Of a stretch of 64,000 nt of DNA, positions 48,172-60,770 are shown piece by piece. Under the pieces are notes generated by a model. That model was not told the origin of the DNA. It searched no databases and saw only the letters and a list, made by a program, of their open reading frames with translations. A program made the position numbers and the translations under genes. Position 1 is the first letter of the stretch; each line of letters begins with the position of its first letter. Origin of the DNA: Zopfochytrium polystomum (taxonomy: Eukaryota > Chytridiomycota > Chytridiomycetes > Chytridiales > Chytridiaceae); contig JAIVFJ010000007.1 in NCBI GenBank assembly GCA_025765615.1, forward strand, positions 62,001 through 126,000, read 5' to 3'.

Positions 48172-50584
48172 CTACACCGAAAGACCCTCCACCAACTGGC
48201 TCAAACGCTTCGCCCCAAGAACCTCCCCTTCAGATGCATCTGCCAGCGCACCACCCTTCTCCCGTATAGCAGCCACCACCGGTGCCTTCTTGCGCTGATA
48301 CTTTGCGAGCGCCGCTTGAATCTCCCTCTCCATCTTCTCTTGGAGGTCCTCGAGAGCTTCCCGCAAACGCGGATCAACTGCCGCTAGCGCCGGTATCGCC
48401 TCCTGACTCTTTCCATGAAAGAGGGGATCAATATTACGTGCGCTGACGTCGTAAGAAGCCCCCTCCTCCACCTCCTCATCGCTCTGCGGAACGCGGTCCG
48501 CTTGCGCCGCTGAGTCACGCTCTTCCACGCCGCCGTCCTCGTCGCTGACGATCGAGAACTGGTCCTGTACACTGTCGCCGCCATCTGCGGATGCTGCCGC
48601 ATCCACGGCGGCCTTTTTGGACTTTGCAATGGGGAACATGGAGCGGCGGATTGTGTCAGCTTCGGAAAAGGCAGAAGCGGAGGGCGGCCGGTGGGACCAG
48701 TAAGATGCGAGGCTCTCTTCGGTCTCGTTGTAGTCGTAGTCATCGACTTGGGGCTGAGGAGGCGGTGAGGGTGCTTTGCGCGGTGTAACTGAACTGGGAC
48801 GTTCGGAAATGTCTAAATAACGAAGAAAAATCAGTACCATGCTTGCAAAAAACGAGACGATCGGGCAGACTCCCCTCACCGTTAAAGTCGCCTTTTGAGT
48901 CTGCCCCTGCCGCGAAATGGTAGTCCAAAATGGAAGACTCGCTTTCCGCGGCAGGACTCTCTAGAACCAAACTTTCCGGAGCTAGACTTTCCGCAACCAG
49001 ACTTTCCGCATCATCGCCGTCCGGCGTAAACGTCCGCCACTGTCCCGGCGAGCCTCCACCTGCGATCTCGCCGGCGCGTACCGTCCTCGTGCCGTAGTAA
49101 GGCGCAGGGGACCCTGTGCCGCCCCCTTCGCGAAACTCGGCGTACTTGCTCACCGGCTTTGCAGCGGGATTGGTGCTCCGACGTACCTTCAGGGTTTGAT
49201 CGTTGTCGTCGGACGCCAGCGACGAAACGTCCGCGTCTCTGTGGCCCTGCCGGCGGGAACTGATCGAGCGGATGGTTTTGTCGTTTGCGTCTTCGTTGTC
49301 GTTGTTGCCGTCTCTGAGGAACTCGTCGTCGTCGTCGTCGTCGTCGTCGGAAAAGTTGCCCAGCGCTTTCTCTTCGATGGCTTGCTCCACGATTTCGATG
49401 AGGGATTCGACGCCGGGGTTGCCCTTTATGAATGGGTCCTAGCGATGTCGGAGGTTGCTAAGAACCAAACCCACAATAAACTAAGAAACAAAAATGTTTT
49501 CTTCACCTCCAGCAGAACTTCCGCCGTCGGTCGCAGCTTCGGGTCCTTTGTCAGGCATCTCGCAACAAACTTTCGAAACTCGATGGTGTAGCGCTCCTCG
49601 TTTTCCAGCTTTGGGGGAGGTTTTGTCGGGATCATGAAGATGGCGCGCATGGGGTGGATGTTGTGGTAAGGTGGGCGACCGTCCGCCATTTCGATGCATG
49701 TGATGCCCAAAGACCAGATGTCGGCGGTGACCCCGTACCCAACTTCTTGAATGACTTCAGGGGCCTAGAAGTTTTCATCAATAATCAGTCCTGGTGAAAT
49801 CACAATGTTCCCGCCAGAAGGGAGCCTTCACTTACCATCCAAAATGGTGTGCCGATGACTGTTTGCCGCTTTGAAGTTGCGTCCGTCAGCTGACCTGCGA
49901 CACCAAAGTCTGCCAGCTTTGCTTCGCCCCCTGCGTTAAGCAATATATTGCTGGTAGAGACATCCAAGCGGGCAGTCAGACGTCAGCGAAAGATACTGCT
50001 TTCCAAGTGACGCACCCAGCTTTGATGTCTCGGTGGATCTTTCGTTTCGAGTGTAGATAGCTGAGCCCCCGCAACACATGAAGACAGATCGTGGCGATCT
50101 GGCCCTCGGTCATGGTCACGTCACACAGATTCATGATATCTGAGACCGATCCAGCCTCGCAGAGCTCGATGATGATCTGGAGAGCCTACATCAGTCTGGC
50201 CAGGCTGTGCGATTGGGGGATCGTGGGGATGGGGAGATATTGCAGCTTGTTGCCTTACCCAAAGCTCGTTGTCCTTCAGATAGCTGCCGTAAAACTGAAC
50301 GACATATTGCGAGTCGAAATCTGTCATGATGCTGATCTCTTTGATGCTCTCGTCCAAGTCGTTCTCGATGGGTATAATCTTGATTGCACAAATCGCTGAA
50401 GTTCGTTTGTGCCTGGCTTTGTGGACGGCGCCATAGGAGCTGGTGTGAACGAAAGTGGGCAGATTTAGTCATCCCGCTTGCAGCCAGAGTCAGTTGCTTA
50501 CCCCTCGCCTAGCTTCTCGAGAATCTCGAATACGTGCAGCGGGTCGGCCTCCAGCTCCTCCTTTGACAGCGACAAGCGGCCCAT
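48172..50584 (-). CDS. STK4-like: Hippo/MST (Ste20-like, GCK-II) protein kinase with SARAH domain
   Basis: Ser/Thr kinase of the MST1/2-Hippo group. Kinase landmarks in order: LGEGSYGAVHKARH (Gly loop), ICAIKI (catalytic Lys), YLHSKRKIHRDIKAGN (catalytic loop), LADFGVAGQL (DFG), KRQTVIGTPFWMAPEVI (activation loop with the MST TVIGTPFWMAPE), GITCIEMADGRPPY, and TKDPKLRPTAEVLLE. A Ser/Asp-rich linker follows. The C-terminus has a SARAH-like coiled coil: LREALEDLQEKMEREIQAAL, then AKYQRKKAPVVAAI, comparable to the MST EIRQKYQSKRQPILDAI motif. SARAH mediates dimerisation and Salvador/RASSF binding. About 8 exons, no frame break. Normal length. Confidence 0.92.
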
Positions 50585-50719
50585 TCCTCAGCAGCCGGCC
50601 CCAAATTAAGTGATTGATACCTATTTCCAAGCAAAAAAACCATTTTATTAATGACTGGTCAAACAAGAAACAAGAACTGCAGACTTTGCCATGTCAATGT
50701 GGGCCGCCGCCCATGGTCG

Positions 50720-51500
50720 CTGGCACGGTCAGGCAAACGTTGCGGCGACTTCAGTGGGCGTCCGTCCTGAAGCGTACCAACACGTGCTTCTCGTACGCAA
50801 AGTTTCGGAGGAGGAGCGTGATGACCACAACCGGGGCGGCGGATGGAGAGGAAGTGGATAATGAAAAGCTAGGTTTTGAAGACGTGTGGGCCGTCGGGTA
50901 TGGGAAGGCAAACGATGACAAGGGTTGTGCCGAGGACGGGCTATCTTCCACGCGGACCGCATCAACGGCGACGGCAGCGCCGAGGGATATGTACACAGTG
51001 GACGACGGTGTGCGCCACACGATGCGGAACGGCTGCAGCGGCCGTGGAACAGCTGGCGCTTGTACGTCATCGTCGTCATCGTAATCGTGCCGCCGGCTCC
51101 GCACATCGTCCTCGGCTTCCTCTTCGTCGGAACAAACTCTGTCTCGGGCCAGCTACCGACTTCGGCGGGCATGTCCAGAGGCGAAAGGAGCACGACGCAC
51201 TCGAGGCTGTACGAGAGCGATTTCCCCGAGTCAGATCTGTGAAGGAGGTGCGGAGGATGGGTTTCGAGGTGGCTGCGCAGCTACTGCTGCTGCCTGAACC
51301 GCGGCGCTGGTGGTGCGGCATCAAAGCGGGATGCGTCGCCGTTGAGGGAAATTGAGGGGACGGCGTCGTGTCGCCTGGAGACGACGGCGGTGACTGTGAT
51401 TGGCGCCAGCGAAAGCCGCCGCAGCCTTCGCATTCCAACGCCCTCGGGGAGCGATCATCGCGGGCAGGAATAGCGCACGTCCGCCAAAGACTCACACACA
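50720..51500 (-). CDS. Uncertain gene; faint CBM21/PP1-regulator resemblance
   Basis: Minus-strand pieces between the divergent MST and NAA25 genes: an acidic stretch, RRHDYDDDDDVQAPAVP, then VVITLLLRNFAYEKHVLVRF. The last resembles the start of a CBM21 domain (V-x-N-x-AFEK-x-V-x-VR), which targets protein phosphatase 1 to glycogen. A +1 step at a TGA (about 50756) would continue to TEVAATFA and then stop, so the domain would be incomplete. Could be a decayed gene, a mis-assembled one, or chance. No exon structure resolved; 51.5-51.9 kb shows nothing else. Confidence 0.25.
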
Positions 51501-51948
51501 CCCGAGAAGGGAGTCAAGGTTGAGCCGGACTGAATGAGCTTCACGGCCCGATTTGATCTCTGTCGTCGCCGCGCGGCGACGGCTGCGGCGGCTGTGAGTA
51601 GCGCTGTTGGGTCCGTTTGTTCTTGCATTGGCCCACTCTGTTGTTGCCGGCTGAGTCCGCAAGCGCTGTTAGTCAGTAAATACGCGCAAGCTGATGAATG
51701 CGTATCACTCGCTCCGCTGCAGTGGGCAGCAGAAATGTGAGCGGAGCAGCAAACATCTGGTGGATTTCGAGCCACAACAGAAGCATATCTCCCGAGCGGT
51801 TGTCAGCATACTGGAGGTACGGACCGTGACGGTGGCAAGCAGCAGCCACGTCAGGATCGGTTGCATATGTTATCCTGCAGGGCCGTAGAACAAGAAGCAG
51901 AAGCAGAAGAGCCTCCTCGGCCTTGTCAAATTCGTGGATCTGACTGAC

Positions 51949-54900
51949 ATGGCAGCCACAGCACCCCCAATCTACGCGAAGGACAAGGACATCATCCCGA
52001 TCATCGATGCAGTGGATTACGGCCGCTTTAAGAACGCTCTGACACTGACAACGAAGGCTCTGAAGAAGCAGCCAACTGCTCTCAACCTGCTGGTGCGATA
52101 TTTTCCATAGTACATTCAGATCAGACGCCAACACATCTTAGGCCCTAAAAGCCTACTGCATGGATCGCCTTGGTTCCGAGAATGAAGCTATCGCGCTGTG
52201 CCAAACAGTCGCAGATGCAAAACCTGCGGACGATTTCACACTTCAGCTTTTGGGAAATGTTTACAAGGCCCATTTCATGCGTTAGTCCCTCGCAAACGCG
52301 TCCCTCGCGCACGCGTCGCGTGATGTCTCTGACTCTCCCTTCAGACGACAGGGTTGTTGCGCTGTACGAACCCGTAGTGGCAAGCCAACCCAAAAACGAG
52401 GAGCTTGCCAACCATCTATTCATGGCACTCGTGCGCACGCGTAATTTTAAATCAACGCAAACTGTAATCGTCGTCATTCTATTTTACAAGACTAATTTTG
52501 CTGCTCAGCTCGCGGCGAAGATGCAAAAACTGTTCAAAACCCCGAAGTACTACTTCTGGACTGTTACTTCTCTCTATCTTCAGGTAAGCTGCGCAAGCCG
52601 TTAATACAACTGACGCAAAAGCAAAGGCAGTAGCAGCAGCACCAGAACAGCGCAAACTCTTGCTATCTCTGGCAGAGAGAATGATGGATAAGGCAAAGGA
52701 TGAAAAAAAGATAACGTCGTTTGAAGGTTTCACTTTGAATTCGTCGAAGTCGTACTTAACGCAGAGATTCAGAGCTGCAACTTTATCTCACTATCTATGA
52801 GGCTCAGAACAAGTATATGGATGCTGCCAAGCTCTTGTCCAGCCCATTGGGGGAAGTGTGCAAAGTGGAATTAGATCGGCAAAAACTCTCTGTACGGTTT
52901 CTCAAACTGTCAGAGCAACACTTGACAGTGACTGATCTGAGTCGGGGCCTTCTTGAGCAAAAGTATTCTGATTGAGGAAATATGTGCCTGAGCTTATGTT
53001 TTGTTTAGTGGAGATGACTGGGATGCATGTAAAGATTACTTGGACTGTCTACTGGGCTTAAAGGAAGTAGATGCTGTTATGTTTGATGAAGAGCTGTGAG
53101 TACTCAGATTTTTTGAAATGACCTGATTTGCCTCTTCAGACCAAGATGCGTTCAACTCATTGAACAGCTACAGAAGGATTTTTCAAGCAAGCGTGGTCCA
53201 TTTTTGCTAGAACTTCAGTTTAAGAGTCGTATTGGAGATGGAAAGAGTAAGAAAATAAGTGTTTACCTGAAAGCTAGCTCCTTATTTTGGTCACCAGATC
53301 TCCAGCCAATCATTGAAAAGTACTTTTCCAAATTTGGCTCATTGGCCATCTGCTTTGAAGATCTCCTCCGATATCTGTGTTTGATTTCTGGAGGGAAGGT
53401 CCAGCCTTTCTTAAAATCTCTAGAAGGATTCATTGAAACTGGAGATGTGAGTATCCAGGATGCTCCATGCTCATCAATTAACACCGGCATAGCCTCTTGA
53501 GAGTCTAAAACGAAGAATTAACTTCTCAAAGATTAAGTACTATTTTGGCTTTGAATCAACCACCGACCTGGACAATTTTGTGTCTCAAATGATTGCAGCG
53601 TATACAAACTCAATCCCATTAAGTACTGGTTTCCTTCCTCGCTTGTAGCACTGACTTTTACCAGGTAAAGGGCTTGAGCCAACAGAGCGGCAGTATGGTG
53701 ACGATTTTATACTCTTGGGAGCCTTGTCTCTTCTATCAAAGTTTGCCAGAAGTCGTAAGTACTTCTCACAAGATTTTAATCAAACCTTATTGTCTGCAAC
53801 GTAGGTGAGGTCAATATATTGTCAGAAGCAATATCTATTTTGGAAGCAGGCCTTAAGCGAAGCAAGTACAATTTCCACATGAAGCTGCTACTACTGAAGA
53901 TGTACCACACACTTGGTGCAAGCCAACGCATTGTGGATCTGGCTGGTTCTTTAGATGTCAAGCACATACTACATGACACTATCTCGTGAGTAATCTGCGT
54001 GCGAGGACTTTTCCCTAATGAATGCCAAGCTACATTTTTGCTGATAAACTGGAGCACATTGCCCCATTTGATCTCTCTTTGAGCATATTTCTGAAAGGAA
54101 TGACAATATACAGCAGCAATGAGAAGGAGGTTGAAACTGCTAAATCCTGATTAAATCTGACATTCACCAGACACCTGAAATGCTGATTCAAGCCTTTAAG
54201 TTTGCAACATTTTCAAAGGTTTATCAGTTTTGACCCAGATCAGTTTAACACATTTTGTCAGATACCGGAGTTTTTGGAGTTCTATTCTTCCCTCAAGTTT
54301 TCACAGCAAAGGGCAACATTTGCAAGGCAGATTGCCCGCGTTGAGATACAGCGACGGTTTGATAACCCAAGCAGTCTGAAGGATTTCTTTTCTTCACTTG
54401 ATGTGTCATTACTTCAATCTGATGGTATGGTTGGGATTTTCCTTCCTTTCTGACCAAAGCAGACAAAGCGTTGAGCTCTCTTGTTGACAATCGAGATTCA
54501 ACATTAAACATTTGCTGGAGTAAAGATGGAATCTCTGCTTTTGAGCTGATCAGTGGGAAGGAAAGCCGGGCTGAAAAGGTAAAGAGCTCAAGTGAGTTGC
54601 TTTCCTAACGATGCCACAGCAGGAATGGCTTGCTGTTTATGGTCATGTGATTCTTCTTCTTCGAGACATCATCGTCAATGAAGCGGCTGATAAATCACTT
54701 GAGGCTTCAGCAGTTACGTCTCAAACAGCTGTGAAGCAACCAAATAATGTTAGTGGAGGCTGTGAGACACTTTGTCACAGCTGACTTCTTAATATTGGTA
54801 CGCAGAATACTCTTCTTTCCTGCGTTACCAAACTTCATCAAGCTATGGGGACAATCAAGTCAGGTAGTGGCTTTGTTTGATGTTGTGCCATATCTTCTAA

Positions 54901-55498
54901 CGCCTAAGTAAGGAGACTATGATGATCAGTCTGCAGACATCATTTCTCTTTTGAAAGGTAATCCAAGTGTCCTATGTACCAAGGTCTCAACTTGAACCAG
55001 ATAATGGCACGCTTTCTGGCCACCCAGGCTCACTGTCAACTTCTATGGAGCAATGCTTTGGACGAGTTGAGGTCTGTTGAATTGGAAAAGTCTAGCCTTT
55101 ACTAATTATTCTTGCAGCTTCTTGTTGTGGTCTCGATGGCAATTTTCGCCATGCGTGCCTCGATGAATCGGAGTGATAAGCGTCAGCAAGGAATCACTAA
55201 CCTGTCTGCCGCCATTGTCGCCGCTGGGAATGACCTGAAAAGCCAGATTTCAACAATATTTGCAGAGCTTCGGTCCACATCTCTGTCTCTCCCAAACAAT
55301 TCACGAGCTAGGGAGCTGGTAAGAGGTGTTTTAGCGATAGTCGCATGGACTGCCATCTTGACTGCGCGATCCAATCAGATTGACAATCAGTGGGAACAAG
55401 ATTACCTCAAGAAGCTACGCTCCAGCTGGGAGGGGTGTGAAAGGCAGTTGTTATCTGTTCTGAAAACGCTTATCACTTTGCACTCAAAGAAAGAATGA
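51949..55498 (+). CDS. NAA25: NAA25 (Mdm20/psidin), NatB auxiliary subunit
   Basis: TPR-like ribosome-anchoring subunit of N-terminal acetyltransferase NatB. Visible: YAKDKDIIPIIDAVDYGRFK, ALKAYCMDRLGSENEAIALC, LQLYLTIYEAQNKYMDAAKL, NFHMKLLLLKMYHTLGASQR, SKIPEFLEFYSSLKFSQQRA, and a C-terminal helical exon ending TLITLHSKKE. I place 20 introns (about 38-60 nt), the densest in the window, and all exons join in phase with no frame break. The gene body from about 52.6 kb is AT-richer and clearly short of CpG (around 18 in the kilobase from 53041), unlike its first exons, which suggests gene-body methylation. Confidence 0.9.
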
Positions 55499-56004
55499 TT
55501 ATGGGAATGCCAAAGAAGAATATGACTTTTCTTACTTCGAGAAAAAGCCCTTGCGGTGCTCTTTCGAATGATGCGGGAGGAGTGAGCCCAGTGTTACGTG
55601 AAGAGACTTTGATGTACAATCGTTTGAAGATGGAAGCGTTATGTTGATTTGCAATACAATGCGCCTCAATCGAAGCAATGGTCATAATGGCAAGTTCATG
55701 AACTCTGCTGTTCGCCGCTTTACCTTCCAAAGGTATCACTATTGTTACGACAAGAAGTGAGACTCCGACTGCAGACTGTCTGCAGTCTGTTACTCTTTTG
55801 CAACAAGCAAAACCTGTGTTTCCAAAGTCTCCATCGATAAAAAAAAAAAAAAACAAGAAAAAAGAATTGTACTTGGGTTTTGCCCCAGCAACTCGATGCT
55901 AAATTCACTTTCTTCAGCTGCCAACATTACACCCCCGTTGTTTTCTCGGGATCCTATCTCAAATGCGAGTCAAAATTGACGCGCAGTGGGCGAGAATGTC
56001 ACGC

Positions 56005-59000
56005 TCAGTTTCCCTGTCCATCAAGCCTGTTCGAGCGGAAACCACAGGTTGCGTTCAGGCCAAAGGGGGAAAAAAAAAAATCAAAGCAATGAAAAATGCG
56101 CGACAAACCTGTGACAAATTCCACAAGGGGGTTCCTTTGCCCCAATGCGTAGTTCCCAAACACTTCCGCAAAGGCAGCCGGAGGCAGAACTTCAACTATC
56201 ACATGAAGACCCAGGACGATCGAGATACGAACAGTCAGCTCGTAAGTGTGAAATTTCCGGAAAAACGACTGCAAGAACTTAAATAGTCGTTCTGTCATTT
56301 CGCTAACTTGCACTGCATTCCCTGAAAGAAGTATTGGGGAAAGAAGAACTCAATCAACATCAAACCTGAGGCCCGCACTATGAACGAAAGGCATGATACA
56401 ACGCTCCGAATGATAAGTGACTTTTGGGTCAGGTCAGATTCGTAGCGATGAATCCTGAATGCGGGATCTTTAAAAAAAAATTTACTGTTTGGTGGTAGTA
56501 ACTTACATTGCCGATGCATGAGATAAGACAGTATCAAAGAATTCAGCGTTTGCATCCAGGTAGCTGATGGGCTTCAACTTTCTCGTTTTCGAAATTTCTT
56601 GGGAGACGGAAACTCTGCCCTGGGAAAGATCAGACAGACAAAAACTTTGGAAACCACCAACCTCTCCTCCTTTCTTCGCAATTGCAGCAATGCTTTGAAG
56701 GAGAAACAGCTTTTGTGTGAATGAGCCATCCTTGCTGACCATAAAATTTCCACACAGTCTGCTGATCAAGTTCAGTGAGTCTGGTTTCGTGATCTTCCAA
56801 CTGCCAACCTTGCCAAAATCAAGGGAGTGCGTATTCCCAGCGCAATCAAAACGGCCTGACGATGGCTGTCGAAGCCGTCAAGCTCGAAATCATTCTGCAA
56901 GTGGAGGACTGACGAGGCCAATTCTTCGCACATATCACCTGTACAAGAGCTACAGTGATGAAAAGTCAAAGGGTCGTAATAACTCACCAAGGTCAGTTTC
57001 GGTAGCTGAGTATATGAGACTCTCCAATCGATTAAGCCCCATCTCTTGCTTCTCTGGGCTCTCAGTATCCTTGAGATACGCTAAACATTCTCTCAAGTAG
57101 CTGCACCGTAAATGAGAACAAAATAATCAACAAGGATTGCCATTACCGGGGGGGCGGCACTGAGCGAATTATATCTGTACTTTCAACTAAGAGGTCATTC
57201 TGGGGGGGCAGGTCTTCTTCATCGTCCAGCGACGGCATCAAGCTGAAGTCTTTGGCGGTTTAGAAAGCCAAAAGGCACACATATTTTCAGCAAACCAGCA
57301 ACAATGGCGTCTGGATTCTCCTCTTCAGGTTCAGTGGCCACCACAGTCGACATTTCTGGGATGTGAGCGGTTTTTGTGTTGATTTCCTGCGCAGACCAGT
57401 AGATGTCCTGAATTTCCTCATCAAACCCAAGTGATCGCAAAAACAAAACGTCCTCATCCGGCTTGATATCAAAGACCAATGGAATGTCTGGAGTCAATTT
57501 CTTGAATACACACTCTGCTACAACCTGTGCTTGCTTGTTAAAGACGGCGCATTTGCAGCAAACTGTACCATTCCAGACTTCCTTTTGTTCTCCATAGTGG
57601 ACCTTAGGCACCCAGTAACACCTTCCATGATTGTTCCTTCAATGTTTTCCTCTTTCAGGACGGTTTTTGGCGAAAGCCTAACACAAAGCAAAACAGTGGA
57701 AGTTAAGTCTACTCAAATGCTTTAGCTGCAGTTTTAAGTTGCAATTCGTACAAAAAAAGTTCTCCTCTGATGACTCTTGAAGCAACGCCATGCTTGACCA
57801 GTTTGTGATCAGTTTTTGAAGAATTGTTCGCAAATTTATAGCTGAGACAAGCTAGTGTTACAAAAGAAATCAATTGTCATATTACCTGAGTCACCAGGAG
57901 CCTCTTTTAAGTAGGCTAGAAGCCAAAGCCTGATTTTTGGTGAAATGTGTTTGGAGGTTTGGCAAAGGGCCTTTTCCAGGCAAACAAGAACGGACGTATT
58001 CTCAATAATTGGCGTTCCCAAAATCTCTTTTAAGCTATCCATTGCATTGTCACTATCTGAAGATACACGTAGTTGCTGGAGTAGTGATAGGAGAAACTTT
58101 TCGAGTTGAAATATTTCCACACGATTCAGTACAAATGGCCAGTTTGACATTGCTGCAGCCGGCATAAGCAGTCGTCCAGATAAAACTGAAACAAGTGCAC
58201 CAAGTTGTCCAACTCGACAGAGTTTTGAAAAGAGTTCGGCCAGCATTTGGGATCTTAAATCTTCTGAAGATTTAGTGTAAAGTGGGAGACGTTGACAATC
58301 TTTTGCTCACCGTCCCTCGGTTCTGCTTCAACAGCATCACAAAGCTCCACTACGAGTCGGCGGAAAAAACGCCTACATTTTTGTTCAGTATCAGATGGAA
58401 CGTCCCCATTTATCTTCTTACTGTGGTGCAAAGAATCCCTCGACGACTCCAATTGCATTTGCCACCCTGTCAGGAAGCCCACATATGCTTGTACAAAACT
58501 CTCTCCAAAAAGCGTTTCTTGCTCCTTGGTCGTCCATGACCCACGCACTGAAGTCCAATATTGAAAATGTGCTGCAAACCTGTTCGGCGATTTCCGTTCC
58601 CAAAGGTAAAGAGGATGGAGAACGGCGTTCCTGGATAAATCGCGCCACCGCGAGAAATGATGGGATAGCGTACTCTTTCCCAAGAAAGGATTGATGGATC
58701 AGCGCCAGAGCCTCTCGACGGGTGAAGAGGGGCAGCCACAGATCGCCAGCTTTGTCCAGGAGCGTCCAAAGGAATTTGTTGAGTAAGCGGAAGCTGCGAT
58801 CGGGGGAAGCTTCTTTCTTGCCAACGAAGAAACGAGCCTGGAAAGCCTCCGACGATCCGGCATAATCGAGCAAATCGAGAACGGACTCTCGGCCGAAGAC
58901 GTAGAGTTGGACCTCGATTAACGCTAAGCGAACGATCTGCAGCTCGGACGAGGGGTTGGTGAGGACAGCGATTACTTCGTCCATCAGCCAAGTCTTGGTC

Positions 59001-59060
59001 GTGGGGTCGTTGAAAATCGTCAACTCCTGCCAGTCATGCGAAAAAGGATGCCCGCAGCCA
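56005..59060 (-). CDS. TELO2: TELO2 (Tel2/Clk2), TTT-complex HEAT-repeat protein
   Basis: Tel2 acts with Tti1/Tti2 and R2TP-Hsp90 to mature PIKK kinases (ATM, ATR, mTOR). Landmarks: TWLMDEVIAVLTNPSSELQI, SGMVVAECVFKKLTPDIPLV (the family's RRLGMIVAE element), YLRECLAYLKDTESPEKQEM, then GLNRLESLIYSA, FDSHRQAVLIALGIRTPLIL, and the C-terminal KFFFKDPAFRIHRYES and LTVRISIVLGLHVIVEVLPP. About 13-14 exons with introns of 38-75 nt, all joined in phase. An apparent shift at a T7 run (57751-57757) disappears with an alternative acceptor. The first exon is not settled: an ATG near 59203 with a donor after CCTTTGAG is a candidate. Confidence 0.85.
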
Positions 59061-59565
59061 GAGAAATGGTGGGGTTACTATTGTGGGTGTAGGATCGGAT
59101 CGACAACGGATGCACCTCTTCCCACGATGGGACTCGCACACGACCAGATCAAAATCGTTTCTGAGTGATGAGCGAGCCACACCTCAAAGGTGCCGTGGAT
59201 TGTGACATAGTGTCCATTCAATCTGCCTCCGCCGGCGACGTGCTGGAACGAACGGTGCGACTGATGCTACCGCGACCGCCGCCAGCTCGAGCCAGTCGAC
59301 AACCAAGCCGCCGTCGTTGCCACGCCTGCTAGCCATCCTCTCACTGTGGACACTCGACAGCCATGTGGGACGGGACTTCTCACCCCACGCGAGTTCCAAG
59401 TTATGCGGAGCTTGTTTCATTGCCGACCAACACCCAAACCAGAAGCGAAGTCCTCCACCAATCACCAATCATATGTTCGTCTGGGTCTTCACTTTCAGTT
59501 GCCCCAACCCCCGTTCTCTCGACTAGCACTACTCAAATCCGGTCTTTCGTCCTTCTTTATCTCTA

Positions 59566-59973
59566 TTATCTTGCGGCACTGATGTAAAGCACTAAATCGC
59601 GCACGTTAACAGAGCAATCACCGTCCCATTGAATTCAGGCACCTACCATTGTTTCCCCGAATGAAGCAGTCGCCGTACTTGTTCTTTAGAACGCCATTTA
59701 CGTACTCCTCTGTTTGCTCCAACGCGATGTTCTTCGCGATGTTCAGTATTTTGAAGTAAATGGTTTAACTTCCGTGATCTCACCATGTAACCGTCTAAAC
59801 AAGCAAGTGTGCCTTTGTCACATCCAATTTTGCAAGCGATATATTCAGTCACGCGGACGGCATTTCGGATCTGGCGTACCTCTGTAGTCGACTCCTGAAT
59901 TGAGTTTTACGAGAACCGTCTTTCCGATCACCGAGTTCAGGAAGTCCGTTGGGGATCGCTTACTCGCTGACAT
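59566..59973 (-). CDS. LSM6: LSM6, U6 snRNA/mRNA-decay Sm-like protein
   Basis: Subunit of the Lsm2-8 (U6 snRNP) and Lsm1-7 (mRNA decay) rings. MSASKRSPTDFLNSVIGKTV and LVKLNSGVDYRG match the Sm1 motif. The next exon gives GTLACLDGYM, then NIALEQTEEYVNG, LKNKYGDCFIRGNNV (Sm2) and the end VLYISAAR. Four exons. I prefer the ATG at 59973 to one 33 codons upstream because it matches the family N-terminus. Full length for LSM6 (about 78 residues), with no frame break. Confidence 0.96.
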
Positions 59974-60770
59974 GTCGGCGTCAAAACACTCCGGAGTGAA
60001 GAATAAAGGCTGGGCCACTGCGGGATGGGCACCATCGATGGTCATGCCGACAGGCACTTGAACCACACGCAAAGCGCAGCGACTTTGCGATTACATAATG
60101 CAAGGCGCCCTCTTGCAGCACTCCCACACGATGCTGGCGCTCGTGCCAGTGCGTCGGTTGGCGCGACTAGCGGTAGTGCAGCAATTCTGAGTGAGTGGTC
60201 GGCAGGCAGCCCGTGTACGTGTGTGACTGAGTGTGTGCCTGCGTGGTGGGCGTGGCAACTGTTTTGGGTCCGCCTCGCGATCGTTGTCGTTCGGCCAATC
60301 ACGATCAAAGATATCGCTAAACCCCATCGCCCTTACCCACTGCCTTCCCTCCTTGCATGGTCCAAACGTACCGCAGCCTACCTACCCGCCTTCCCTGTCC
60401 CGCTCGCGAGCGTGTGCTCGCAGCTGCTATGCATTTCACGTGAACGTAAACTCAAGCGCACTGCCCCAATGACTTTTGCCCCCACCCTTTCCCTCATACA
60501 CTTTATTCGCCTTCGCATTGGTGTTCGATCATGCGAGTGCAAGGCGGAAAGGCTTGTGGCGGTCCGAACGGCGAACGATCCCCCAAGCACGTGACACTAG
60601 AATTGTCGGAACGAACTGGCTGGCACCAACACCGCTGCGCCAAGAGTGGTCGATCGCGCCGCGAGAACCCGATCGAGCACCAAAACACGGCCTAGTTCTC
60701 CCTTAGGCAACGATAATTGATTAAGTAGACCCAGAGATCCCCTTGGCTCGTCTTCGTCAGCTGGAAACCG
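59974..60770. promoter_or_regulatory. Divergent LSM6/dynein intergenic region
   Basis: About 800 bp between divergent starts with no supported gene. It presumably holds both promoters; a CACGTGA element lies near 60588. Confidence 0.4.

Noticed and set aside
57740..57860. Apparent frame break at a T7 run in TELO2
   Set aside because: Using the upstream acceptor (ctag before CTTGTCTCAG) restores the frame and a family-like peptide, so no shift is needed.
58405..58460. CAG-TAA frame break in TELO2
   Set aside because: A perfect gtaaga donor overlaps the stop and a normal short intron joins the exons in phase.
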